Assembly (NCBI GenBank): GCA_020726505.1
Contig: JAHLEZ010000049.1
Location: 157,238 to 221,237 of the forward strand
Direction: 5' to 3'
DNA length: 64,000 nucleotides
Origin: Leptodontidium sp. MPI-SDFR-AT-0119
Taxonomy: Eukaryota; Ascomycota; Leotiomycetes; Helotiales; Leptodontidiaceae
Part shown: positions 11,046 through 23,565 of the stretch, piece by piece
Numbering within the stretch: position 1 is the stretch's first letter
How the letters are laid out: each line of letters starts with the position of its first letter
Program-made: the position numbers and the translations under genes
The notes under the pieces: model-generated
Databases searched by the model: none
What the model was told of the DNA's origin: nothing
What the model saw: only the letters and a program-made list of their open reading frames with translations

Positions 11046-14000
11046 AGAAATTATACTCGCCCTTGAGCGACTTAATATAAAAGAAACACTCTACTAATTA
11101 AAAGCTTTATAAATTAACGTTATTAACAAGAAGCCTAGTGAAGAAGAAGTCCCGTGATAATTAACTTGTCACCTTTAAAAGTAAACAATCGCCTCGCTTA
11201 ACGCCGCTAGCTTACTTTTATAAGGTTAACTCTCCCTTACTAACTTTCTAACTTCAACTCTCTAAATACAATAACCTCTCCTTAATACTATTCCTTCTAT
11301 AAAACACCTTAATATACTTCAACTTCTTTACTCCTTCTCCTACTAATTAAACAATACCTCTTATACCTTTCTCACTTTAATTTTCTAAAGAAAATAAACT
11401 TCCTTACTAAACTTATGTCAAGATCGACTTCACTATTACTTTTCCTACACTACTAAGGCAAGATCTCTTTCTATTTAATAATAACTTTAACTACTATAAC
11501 TCCAGGTATCCTCAGAGGTCTCTCCGCCGCTAATTCTTCACTATTTAATACCTTCAAGGTAATAACCTTAGCCTTCACTATTAACTTCAGTACTATTAGA
11601 GCTCAATACCTTCAACTTCGCTATTACTTAGTCGTAAAAATAACGTAATAAAGAGCTTTCCTTACTTACTTACTTTCTTCTTACTAGACAGTAACTTTCT
11701 TCCGTAATACTTACGTTAACTTGTATATAGTCTCCACTTAGCTTTTTTACACCTCGATCTCTAAATAATAACTTTAATATAAAGTCAAGTCACTTTAATA
11801 TAGTAAGTTAACCTTCTATAATACTATTTAAGCTCTACTAACTCGTCGTAAATCTTTAAGAAGAGTCCTTTATTATTAGCCACCTTAGAGGTACTACTAA
11901 GATCAGTTCGCTTTATCTCAGCCTAAGTACTCTTAGCTTTAATATTAAAGGCTAATATTATAAAAGTCTTAACACGTCTTAATTTCGTAAGTTATACTCT
12001 TATCTCTTCCTCTTATACTTAACTAATTATTTATAAATTATACTAATACCTTTCTTGCGGCGATTTAAGGTACCACTATAGTCTTTAATCCTTAACTCGT
12101 GTTTTAAGAAGTAACTAAAGTGAACTCTAAAACTTTACTTTAACGTTATTTAGTTAAGTATTAAATTATCTAACTTCTTTATAATACTAGTACTTATATT
12201 CTCTTTATAAATTAAAAAAATAATACTATTTATTTTCTTTAAGTTCGTAAACTAATAAGAATTAAGGCCACCTTGTGTAACTACTTATATTAAACTCTAC
12301 CTCTTAGGCTAAAAACGTGCGTGTCGCGCCGTATTAATCTTCCCTTAGTAATAAGTCACTAAGTAACTTTTAAGTCCTTTTATAAATATACTCTTATTAT
12401 ACTTACACAAGTTACACTACTAAAGATAAGTAATATTATTCCGCTAGTCTCTTATTAATTAGTTAGTTAAATAAGGTAGAGGCTAAATCCGCCAACTTCG
12501 AAGGTTTATAGCAGAAAGCCGGGAAGAGTAAGTAAACTAACAGTCGTAATACGTCGAGCAGGATTAGGAGGTTATAATAAGTTCTTGGTTCTTAATATAA
12601 TAGAAATAGCCCTTTCTCTCTATAAAAGTAAGTCGCCTCCTGTTATTAAAGCTAATAAAGGGTCTTTAAAACAGCTAAGCTTTCTAGAGATAAACAAAAG
12701 AGTCTAATTAACTCAAGTACTATTAGGCTAGTAGTAATTAAATATAAAATGGCATATTATAAGGTCCTATTAGCTAAAGATCTTCTCGAAATAGTAGTTT
12801 AGTTATAGTTAAAGTCTCTTAATTACTTTAGTTCTTTAATAGGGGTTAAAGAACTTGTTATTAATCTTGAGGTTAAAGCTAAACTTAACTCTTAACCGGT
12901 TACTCTATGAGTTATTAGCTTTGTCCCTATTTATTTTACTTAACGATACCTCTTAAAATAATATAATAGGCAGTGACAAAACATTTATAAGAACACTTAA
13001 GGTCACACCCTTAGCCTTAATTAGTTGCTAGTACTTATTACTAAACTTAGCTAGAGGTCGAGGGTATAAAGTCTTTATTACTTTAGCGATATTAATATAA
13101 GCCTAAAATAGCGGCATACTTACTTATAAGTTTGTCGTAGTCTTAGGACTATTGTATTATACTTGAAAGTTATTTATAACTTATAGTCTCTTACTAATAC
13201 TCTAAGTACAAAATATATTACCTCTTATTTATTAGCACTAGTAAATAATAAGAGAAGTCCTTACTCTTTTAGACTTTTTAATAAAAAGGGGCTAAGAGGT
13301 ATTAATATATATGTAAAAGGGGCCCTGACTTAATAGGCGAGAGACTTTAAATAGAGCTAATTAGGGGTAATCAACTAATACTCGATCCCTAAAAGGTTTA
13401 TTAACTAGGGGTCGTCGGCCAATAATATACTTAGATCTCTAGTACGTGAGGTAGGGTTAACGTTAATTATATTATAGTTATTAACTTAAGGTTTTAAAGA
13501 GCACGGCTCTAATTCCGAGCGTGTTATTAGCTCTTTATTAAGAGATTTCTTAGACTTTTACCTACTTTATATAAATCGTGTGATTTACTTACCAGTTTAA
13601 GGCTAGTTTGTTAATAGTACTCTTAATGTCGTCCTTTATAGATTACTATACGCTATAATTAGGTTAATAGTTCTATAAGTATTAACTTTGTCCCTAAGAA
13701 TAATAGACTTACTTTATTATTTCCTTTCTTTTTATTAATTGCCAAGAGTTAGTGCCTAAGTATATTACGTCTATATTTTTTAGGGTGTCTAGTACGTTAG
13801 ACTCGAATTTCTAGCCTAAGCCACAGGTTTAACTTACTGTTTTAGAATTTAGTCTTATAGATTGAGCCCGACAATTAGCCTATTTAAATAAAGTTACTTT
13901 CTGCCGCCTAGAATATTGCCGGCTTAATAATAGTAGTCTCGTTTTAAACCTATTATATATTCGTATATAGTAAGTAATTTATAAGGGCGCTAGTTTCTTA

Positions 14001-14430
14001 TTAAGCTTTACTCTAAGAGATTAGTGTTTTTATAACGTAGGGCTAATGTTCTCTTTAACTTACTTAGGGCTATATAGGCTCTTCTTTGTGTTTATTATAG
14101 TACTGCGGTGTCCTGAATTGTAGTTTTTAGTGATATAAAGTCGTTTTAGTAATTATTTTAATATGCGACAATATGTTGTCCCCCTCTTTAAATATTAAAA
14201 GTGCGTCCTCGCACTAATTCTCTAATACTAAAGTATATTTATTCTGAGTTAAATATTACTCGATATTCACTATACTATTATTAAGATAATTCAGGGACTT
14301 TAATTACTATCTTATTATCCCGAACACATTATATCGTCAGAATCTCAAGGTTCTCTAAGAACTCAGGGTCGCTAAGGTCGTATATATCAATATTAAGTTT
14401 ATAGTTAGACGTAAGGTTATCGTCTAATTC
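11046..14430 (-). other. Unexplained 3.4-kb region downstream of integrase in gypsy B
   Basis: Between the integrase C-terminal block and the polypurine tract lie about 3.4 kb that a standard Ty3 element does not have. Copy A carries the same region (5035 to about 8560), so it belongs to the family. Minus-strand conceptual translation has long stretches free of non-RIP stops, so a further gene is possible. I could not match it to envelope, chromodomain or any other family. A C-x2-C pair visible in copy B near 12410 is not conserved in copy A, where the second Cys codon aligns with CGC, so it should not be read as a zinc finger. Confidence 0.5.
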
Positions 14431-17400
14431 TTCATTGAGCTGTCTATTATCGTCGCTATCGTTATAAATAAAGTCGTGCCTCTTATAAAAGAGCTTAAGC
14501 TTATTCTTAGTAAAAGTCTAGCGAAGTCGGGGGCTATCTAGACTTAACTTTTTAAGTTTATAGTACCCTTTTTTTATATAAGCTTTATAGATCTCGTAAG
14601 GTCTAAGCTATTTAAAATTAAAAGTATAATTAATAAATATGTCTCTCTTTCTAATAGAGTCTTAACGTAAGACTAAGTCTCCCTTAACGAATAGCCGTTT
14701 ATAAATATTATATTTCAGATTAAAAGCCTCTTTACTTTCTTAACGGCGGCGAGTCTTTATAAGTATAACTTCGTTTATATGTTCTTGCCGTATTTAAAAC
14801 TAAAGAGCGCGGAATTCTAAGAGCTTAAAGTAGTCCCTAATCTCTTTAGTAAATAATAATCTCTAAGTTAAGTTTATTGTCTTAATAAGTAAGATAACTT
14901 CTCTCCTATAAACTATATAAAAAGGAGTATACCCCGTTAGGCGATATACTATAGTATAGTCTATAAATAACACTACTAAAAGGTTATTAAGCTAGCGTCC
15001 GCTTATTTTAGAAAGCGTATTTTTAATTAGGCTATATCCTCTCTCAATTATCTTATTCGCTTTAGCGTTATATATTAAGATTTAGATTTAGTTGACTTTT
15101 ATTTTATTAAGTAAATCTATAACTTCTCCTATGTTCTTAGTTCTACTATTAATAATAAGCCTCTAAAACAGTCTGTACTAGCAAATAATGTCTTACTAAA
15201 TAAAGTTAGCTACTCCTTTAGCCTCTTTACTAGCGAGGGCTCTTGCCTTAACTTAACCGCTTATGTCGTCCTTAGTAACTACTAAGTACTTCTTTTTGCG
15301 TTTTACTAGTATAAATATAATATTAAGCGCCCATTTCTTTATTAGGCTATTTAATACTATTAAGTAGAGGGGTTCCTCTTAGCGTTTAAATAATTAGAGT
15401 TAGTAATCTTAGTATGTCTAAACATAATTTATATAGTTTATATATAGGCCTTTTTAAAAGTATTAAGTAAAGATTTAGTAATATATACTTTCCCGTCCTT
15501 TATAGCCCGAGTTATTATAATAACTCTTAAGTATTACCTCTTTCTCTCTTACTATATCAATAATAAGCTTAATTAAAACCCCTTTTAATAACAACCTCCA
15601 AATCTTATAACTATACACGCCGTAATTTAATACTTTATACTTAAATACTTAGAATTATTTCTAATTTATTAACTTTAAAGTCTTAAGTGTCGTTAAGTAC
15701 TAAGCTATCTCCTAATATCGTTCTCTGTACTTGCTTATTATAATAAGTAAGCCTCTTTTATTAAGAGAGGATTTAAAACTACTAAAAAAAGTAAGTTCCC
15801 CTTTCTTATAAAGTCTTTAAACTATAGATTTTATATCTTAAAGAATTTTATTCTGCCTTTAAAGTTTTAAGTCCGTTAATACATTATTTAATTCCAAACT
15901 ATTAGTCTCTTCTTCGTTTATAGTACTAATAAGACAAATCTCGTAAGCTCTAAGCTTAAAGAGAATTTAGTCTTTGTCGACATTACTTTCTTTTAGGGAA
16001 TCTTTAGGGTACTTAAGTCTCCGGGACAATTAATTTACTACTATATATATTATTCCTTAGACGTATTAAACCTTAAAGTCAAAGAGTCGTATCTAAGCGA
16101 GCTATTTAGTTAATATCGTGTTAAAATAATTGTAAGTTACTCTGTTTAGTTATATAATAAGTATATTAATATCTGTCTTTATAACGAAATACACTTTAAC
16201 AAGCCAAATCTTTAGTTTCTTTAAAATATAAAGTATACTTTTATACTCTCTCTTAGTAGCATTATATTTAATTTCGGTCTTACTCTAGAACCTACTCTTG
16301 TACTTTATTAGGCGTATTTTATTTAAAGTTAGCTCTTTTTACCTAAAGAAGCCGCCTTAGCTAGTTCCGCTAGAGTTAACTTTAATTATAATTTTATTAG
16401 CTCCCTTTCCGTAGTCTATTTGACATAAGACTAGAAATAAGTATAAAGCGTCCTATAGTTCAGTTATAGCCTTACCTTATAAATTAGGTTCTTAGTAAAA
16501 CTTAACCCCTTTTTATAAGAGTACGTATAAGAGTTTAATAATTAGGCGAAAGTTTTTAATCTAAATTTAAAAGTAAATAATAAGTCCTAAGAATGCCTTG
16601 ACTTTAATAAGATTTATTAGTTCTCGCTAGTTCTTGATTTTAACGAGGTATCTCGTAAATAATTTTCTCCCTCTAGAGTTACAGGCGTACCTTATAATGT
16701 CTATATTATTAAGACAAAATTGTGACTTAGGCCTAATCGTAGCTCTAGTATACTCTAAGCGTTCGAGAGTTATATTAAGGTTCTTAATATATTCTAAGAC
16801 AAACTTCTTAATCCCTAGTAAGACTTTAGCTTAGTTATAGTCTATATATAGGCCTTTGACACTAATGTCGTCTAAGAATAACATCGCAACTACTAAGACT
16901 AACTTCTTTAAGATATATATAATCGTTTAAATAAATTATATAATAGAATTAATAGCGCCTTATAAAAGTGTTATATTTTAGACTAGTCCGATATAAGAAA
17001 TATAAAAAGTAGTTATATCTTTACTAAACTAATAAAGTATTTATTAATTATACCTAGAATATAAGTTAACGAGACTTGTAATATAATAACTAGTAAACTC
17101 TTTAAAAAACTCGTTAATAAATAACGGAAGGTTCGTATCTCTGTAAGTAATAGTATTTAATATAGTAGCCGAGTTAATTAATTTGTATTTCCCCGACTCC
17201 TTCTTTTGAACTAAGAACTAAGTGTTACAGTAAGGCCCCTTAAAGTACTCTAGGACTCCTTTGTCGAGTCTTTTTTATATTATCTTAATAACCTCTAAAA
17301 TAAGTGCCCACGGTAAAAGAAAGTTAAGAGCTTACTAAGCCGTATATTTAATAGTCTTAATAATAACGAGAGGGGAAATATCTTTATAAAATTTATTATA

Positions 17401-20400
17401 CTTAAGTTAATTAAAAGTTATAACTCCTTCTCGATTGACTATTATTTCGTTAAATAAGGCTCTCTCTTCTGGCTATAATAAGCTACTTACGTCTAATTTA
17501 GTTAGCCTTTTTAGGGTAAGTCTTAAGTTTTAGGGTATATTAGCGAAGCGTAATAATAAGTGTTCTTAATACTTTTTAATATAATCTTAGAGAGTTTCTC
17601 GTTCTTGTACACGCTTGTACTAGTCCTCCCTCTTACTAAGGGGGTCGCCTTTCGAGTTAGCCAAATTAACGGGCAAGACCTTCTTGGCCTTTGACTTATA
17701 TATAATTCTTACTCGCGCTACCGTATTCTACGTTTCTCGGAACAGTAACTTGATTAAGAGCTCGTCGTAGTCGGTAGTTTATTTGAACGTTAAGCTGGCC
17801 AAAGACAAGGAATCGTCATTAAATACTCCCTTAAATAAAGGCTTAGAGACTAAGGGTTCCTCTTAGTATAAGTTAAGGAGTACCTTAAGTAAAAAGTTTT
17901 TAATTACTAATTTTAGTACATAAAATTCTCTTTTTATATATTTAATATACGTTATTCCTTTAAGACTCGTAAGTTCCTAGTCTTATAGTAAAAGGCGAAG
18001 ACAATAAAGTTAACTGTCTCTCCCTTTAAAAACTCTTTCTCTTAATTCCGTTAATATTAAGATATCTAAGCATTTAAGTGTACTAACTATAGCGCTCAAG
18101 TAATAACTAATTAATCGTTTCTCGAGAAGTCTTCTTCTTTATAATTAATCTTAGATTTTAAATCTTTAGAGTAAATTAGCCCTACTTTATTCTCTTTATA
18201 TAATACTTTAATATCTTTTGCTTCCTTAGTAGTATTATTAGTCTTAGCTATAGTAATAAGACTAGAGCGCTAATCTTATAAAGAAGCGAGTATAATCCCT
18301 TTATTATAATCTCTTAGGTAATAGAAAGTGACTTTAGCTTTATAGAAAAATAAAAAACTAAGGATGACTTTAACTTTAGGGCTATTTATAATATAGAACT
18401 AGTTATTAATTATATAGTTGCTTATAATAATAGTAACGTTATTAGTAAATTTAATAAAATAAGACTTAATATTAGTAATTGTCTTTAATACTATTATTTG
18501 ACTTCTCGTTATTAATAGTTCTAAGAAGTTAACTGCTTTAAGAGTTATATAACTGACTTTAGCCCCTGTGTCGAGTGTAGCCTTAACATCGCTAATCTTA
18601 AAGCGGCTAAGTATTATAACTACTACCTTCGGCGTTAACGAGTAAAACGAGTTACTTATTTCTATGGAGTTACTTATAACCTTTATCTTAATACAAAAGC
18701 TAGTGTTTCTTATTAGTCGAGCACTTCGCTATATCGTTTTAAGTGACGTAAAAGGCACTAAGCGAAGAAGTTCCAGCACTAAGTCTTTGTATATTAATAA
18801 TATACTAAGGAAAAGTACTAAGACTAGCCTAAATAGTAAGATAGCGCTAAGTAATAGCTATATTACTAACTTCTCAATTATTGATTCTTATGTTATAGCG
18901 ATACTATTCTAGAACTACTACTAATAGGCTTAAAATTTCAAAGCAAGGAGATTCCTAGGGACCTTAAAGTATACTTAGACTCTTCTTTTTTATTCTGTTC
19001 TCCTTAGGAGCCAACTAGGGACCTTCTTTGTTCTAATATTATCTCGCTTTATTAAAGAGTACTCGTCTAATTAATCCGCGTATAATATAAGCTTTAAGAA
19101 AGTACATAAAGAATTAAGTAATAATCTCTGTAATATAATAACCTCTTCCCTGTCAAGGCTATAGTCGTCTTTAAAGGTAATGGCTTTAACGTTAATAATA
19201 TACTCCCTCTATATCTATTGATTAATTATACTGCCGGGCGTTCAGGAAACTCTAGGAAGGTTAATAAGTACTATTATCTCCCCTAGCGTAAGGTTGCTAG
19301 GCAATTCTTACAAAGATAATAGCTTGTCAAAGACCTTGTCGAGCTTATAGCTATTTTAGTCTAGTACTTCTTATATATAAGGGTTCCGAGAAGACGTTAA
19401 TCGCGTAATAAGTCTAGGGATTTTAGAGGGGACTATAGTTAGTTTAGGCTTCGCGGTGTGCCTCTTCGCCAAAGAGCTAGTTATAATATTCCGAGTTAAT
19501 GCCTTAAATATAGTTAGTATAACAAGTTTAGAGACTATATTAAAGATCTTAGACTTATTCTTGGCTAAGATTTATTGAGGGGTCTTCTTTACTTCTTTAG
19601 GACTATTCACATCTATGACTTCAGTAAATTATATAGCGTCTCTAATATCTAGAGAGACCTTTAGTTTGCTATATAAGGCTTAAGCCTTGATTTTGTCTTA
19701 TAACTTGTTAAATCCCTTATATAGCCCAAATACTAGGGCCTTCTTTCGGGTTCTAGTCTTAATAAGGGCCACTATTGCCTCAGAATCTGAGCTGTCCTTT
19801 ATATTAGACAAGAGAGCTTAGACTTAGACGATTTACTCTTCAGAATAGTCTTACTACTACAAGATAACAGACTCGCCGGCGTTAATAGGCTTATTAATAA
19901 ATTCGATGCAATTAACTACAGAGGTTGCTCCCTTCTCCCTTACAAGCGCCGCTTTTAATTACAATACTAATAACTCTTTGACCGCTTATACTCTATGTTT
20001 AAGATTAAGAGAGTATTAGCTATTTAATATATAAGAAAGGATATACTCTCGCCTAAGTCTCCTATTAATAGGAAACTATATAGGGTACGACTTTTTCCCT
20101 TCTTCTTAAGGTCTTATACAAATGTAGTTATTATCTTTTGCCTTATAAATTACCTTAAGACCTATGAATTTCTTATAATTAAAACATTGATTTATAAACT
20201 TATATCGTGCTTAAAGTCTTATCCTGGGCTTTTAACAATTTATATATTACCGGCACCTATAATTATCTCTTGCCTTCTTATTATAGGCAATAGAGTTAAG
20301 ATAACTAGTCTTATAGTTAACGCTAGCTACTTCTTGAGCCTCTTTAGTAAATCGTAAGATATTTATCTCGGCCGTGTATTTAGCGTTCGTGGCTCTCTTA

Positions 20401-22531
20401 ACTACTATTATAAAGATCTTTATATACCTTAGACTGTTATAAACGTTTTTTAAGTCTCTGTTTATAATACTTTCAGGGTCTTTAGTAATCTTTTATAAAG
20501 TTAAAAGAAATATAGGGTTTAAGTTAACTATAGCTTTTTTGTTTTATCTCTTAAAGGCCTTGCGAATCTTTTTACTTAGGGCGTTATCTTTATAACCTAA
20601 GAAGTTTAAGTATTATAATAATAGTACTTAGGTCAATTAGCCTTATATAACTATAGACGTAGGCTAAACCCTTTCCTCTTAGTAATTAGACGTCTTAGCG
20701 AAGATATTAAGCCGACTTACTTATATCTATTAGTAGTTTATAATGCCTTACTCCTTTATAATAATATATAAGTCTCGTTCCGAATTGAGTTAGGCTTTAA
20801 TAGCGCTATAAATGTCGTCGAATATATCTGTCTTGAGGTCTTTTAACGACTCTCTGTTCTTAGAGGCAGCTTATATAGCCTTATTCCGAAGGCTTCGGGG
20901 GAGTATAAGTATAAATTGAGTCGACACTTGCTTTTTAGTGAGATTGCCTTAGTCGACGTAATTTAGGGCTACTTCTCTGAAGGCCCTAAAGAACTTCCGG
21001 CATTAGTTTAGGGAAAGTTAGCCGTTAATTTAAGTATCTTTAAAATCTTACTCTAATAAGTCTAAGTAAGTATTTATATATAAATAATACTTACTATTAT
21101 TGGCCTAATAGTCTTACTTTACTTCCCTCTTAAGGCTAGTATATATTCCGGTTTTAAAGCTAAGGAGCTTTTAAATGTTCCACACTTAAGAAGGGGTTAT
21201 ATAGTCGATTACCTATTCCTTCTTTTCTTAGTCGTTAGTAATTATATAACTTACGAAGTATTTGTTAAAGGTCTGAAAGTAAGTACTAACGTTAATACTA
21301 TTAAAAATAGGAGTATTTAAGGATCTAGGGATTAATATTAACTAACTAACATAAACTTTAATATTCTTAAGATTATTTATAGTAATGCCTATAGTCGAGT
21401 TAAAAGCGGCAGGTTTGATAGTATTAGTAGGAGGAGCTGAGTTACTAAGTCCGGCATTACTAAACCTTTTCCCTTTCCCTTTCCCTTTCCCCTTCTTACT
21501 ATTTAACAAGCCCTGGAAAGTGTTATTATTATTAGGAGTAAAGCCCCTATTAAAGGTCCCTGAATTATTAGAAGCTCTAGGCCTAACGCCTGTAACTGTC
21601 CTAAAGTTACTTTTAGTAGCAGGTCCTAGAGTATTAATAAAGGGAGCCCCCTTCTAATTATTAGCGTTATTTAGTCTACCGTAGCCGGATATTATTAGTA
21701 AGTTGAATGTGATTTGAGGTTTTAAAAGAATATATGTAATCGTTTAATTAAAAATAATAAAAATAACAAAAGATTTAATATATATAAGTGTTATATTATT
21801 ATATAAAGAAAGTAAAGAAACGTCCCCCTAGAAACAAGAATTTAAGGCCTTGCCTCCCTAAGCAAAGGGCTAAACAATAGGCTCTTTTAGTAAGGTCTTA
21901 GTTTGCGCCCTAAGCCTTATACGCCGAAATTACAGAGGGTTTAAATCAATAAACAAGGGGTAAATAGAAATTAAATAACACTAAAAAGATAACTAAGGCC
22001 TAGTTTTAGACTAGCTTAGAATATACTTCCGCCGAATCTCTAAGTAAGACTTCAGCCTTTAACTAACGAACTAAAGAGCACGACTTATAATACTTTAATT
22101 AACTTCTTATATAGTAATCTTAGTACTTTATAATATTAGGCTTTAGTAGTCTGATGTTATAGGGCCTTGTATTACTGTAAAAAGTATTGTGAAATAATAG
22201 AGCACAAGTCTTTAGAATAGCGGGTATAGAGCCTCGAGCTAAAAGAAAAGAAATTTTCTAGTACTTTAGGTGTCCCCACGTATTATGAAAGTTTACTTGC
22301 TTCCCTTATGTCTTTTTACTCTCTTTATTATATACTTGTGCCTTTATATTTACTGTTTTTACTTTCGAAGGCTAAGGAGTTACTAATTAAATAAGTCCCT
22401 TAGTTTAAGTAATTGTCGTTTCTTAATTCTCCTTAAACGCTTGTAATTAATATAAAGGGCCCTTTCTGTATAACTTACTTAGTTCTATTTCCTCGTATTA
22501 AACTCACTCCCTGCGTTAGTTACTAAAAATA

Positions 22532-22815
22532 TGTGGAAGGGATAAAGCCTAATAAACTATATAATAAGAGAGGTAATATATAGTGAGGTACGGGAGAGAT
22601 TCTAAGCGTAGGGAATCGCGGATTAATTAAATCTAAAGATAATACATATTTAAAAAGCATAAAACCTTAAGGGAGTAGAGGAGAAAAAAGTGTATTTAAT
22701 AAATATCTATAAACGTTCTTAGTTGTTGAGTTGATTTTAAGTATTAAGCTCTTTTATATAAAAAGAGCTTATCCGGTCAAGTGACAAAGGAGCTACTAGA
22801 GTCTTCCCTACCACA
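22532..22815 (-). repeat. 5' LTR of gypsy copy B
   Basis: 284 bp, pairs with 10747-11030. In element orientation it starts TGTGGTAGGGAAGACTC and ends CTTCCACA. Confidence 0.9.
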
Positions 22816-22837
22816 GTATAGTAAAGGATGTGCTAGA

Positions 22838-22994
22838 AGTATAGTTTGCGGTGGCTATGCTAGAAGAGGTGCAGTTACGAGGTCGCTCCCGTACTAGCCA
22901 CAATACACTTGCTAGGAGTATAGTTTGCGGTGGCTATACTCGACGGTTGTAGTAGGAGGTCGCTCCCTTACTGGCCAAAATACACCTGCTTTAG
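22838..22994 (+). repeat. 79-bp direct repeat, two units, in the 3' part of element C
   Basis: Units start at 22838 and 22917. Both begin AGTATAGTTTGCGGTGGCTA and share a central GAGGTCGCTCCC block. Function unknown. Confidence 0.75.
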
Positions 22995-23392
22995 TGTTAC
23001 GACACTATATTATTAAACCCCTGGCGCTTTGGCTAGCCTCTGGGGGGTGGAAGCTGTTGTTTCTGATGTTTTTGGGCCTGCTGGTCTTATGTGAGCTTGT
23101 TAACTCTTTACTTTTGGCTCTTTATGTACGGGTTACTTTACGGACAGTCTACAGTGTTTCGCAGTAGAGGGGTTACTTAAATAAGGTGCCCTTGTTCATT
23201 TATTTAGAGCGCCGGAACGAGACGGCACTACTTAAAGCGACGCGGACACGTGGAGGGACGTATTTAGAGGTCAATTAGCTGTTGTTTTGGCTTATGTGCT
23301 ACTACATAGCGTACTTGCCACATTTTCTATATATATTAGACTCTTATTAATCTAAGGGGTGCACCTTGGAGCTCTGTCACAACTAGGGGGTG

Positions 23393-23565
23393 TGTCGTGC
23401 AACATAGGTATGCGCACGTGCCTAGCCTACGTAAGCAGGCCAGTTAGTTATAGGGGCAGTTACAGACAGGAGCTCCCTCCTAGAAATCAGACACTTTTGT
23501 CACCACGTTGTAGCCACCAAGAGAGCCATGTCGGCCGTCGATTGAGAGAGACCTTTTGCACGACA
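23393..23565 (+). repeat. 3' LTR of element C
   Basis: 173 bp, TGTCGT...CGACA, less RIP-mutated than the 5' LTR. It is followed by the TSD CATTC and then by the resumed integrase of gypsy A. Confidence 0.9.

Larger units (their letters stand above)
10747..22815 (-). mobile_element. Full-length 12-kb Ty3/gypsy retrotransposon copy B
   Basis: Minus-strand element bounded by 284-bp LTRs (10747-11030 and 22532-22815), beginning TGTGGTAGGG and ending CCCTTCCACA in element orientation. GTAT flanks both sides (10743-10746 and 22816-22819), a 4-bp target duplication in element C. Reading right to left: a gag-like basic region (KGKGKGKR at about 21480), a protease motif (LDTGAKVSYIT, DTGA at 18561-18572), reverse transcriptase (FLDDI at 16864-16878), RNase H, and an integrase core (DDISG near 15265, ERGYSLI near 15045) with the C-terminal KLKLFYKRH block near 14480. 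About 3.4 kb more lies between integrase and the 3' LTR. RIP stops destroy every frame. At 12.07 kb it is about twice the usual Ty3 length. Confidence 0.9.
9172..23565 (+). mobile_element. Copia-type non-autonomous (gag-only) LTR element C, split by gypsy B
   Basis: Element bounded by two 173-bp LTRs that begin TGTCGT and end ACGACA. Flanks are CATTT (9167-9171) and CATTC (23566-23570), a 5-bp target duplication with one C-to-T change; the uninterrupted site can be read from copy B. Without gypsy B (10747-22815) the internal region is only about 1.98 kb: a primer binding site, a gag-like frame (9588 to about 10725), a 3' region with a 79-bp direct repeat, and a G-rich tract (about 23381-23392) before the 3' LTR. 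No protease, integrase or RT is seen, so it probably moved using enzymes of a related copia element (inference). LTR differences are transitions of the RIP type, with the 5' LTR more affected than the 3' LTR. Confidence 0.85.

Noticed and set aside
12380..12440. Apparent C2H2-like zinc finger in the 3' region of gypsy B (C-x2-C then Tyr pairs).
   Set aside because: In copy A the second Cys codon (TGT) aligns with CGC (Arg), so the Cys in B is probably itself a RIP product.
21385..21657. Plus-strand 90-aa frame.
   Set aside because: It is antisense to the Lys/Gly-rich gag-like region of gypsy B; the low-complexity PFPFPF run is the complement of KGKGKG.
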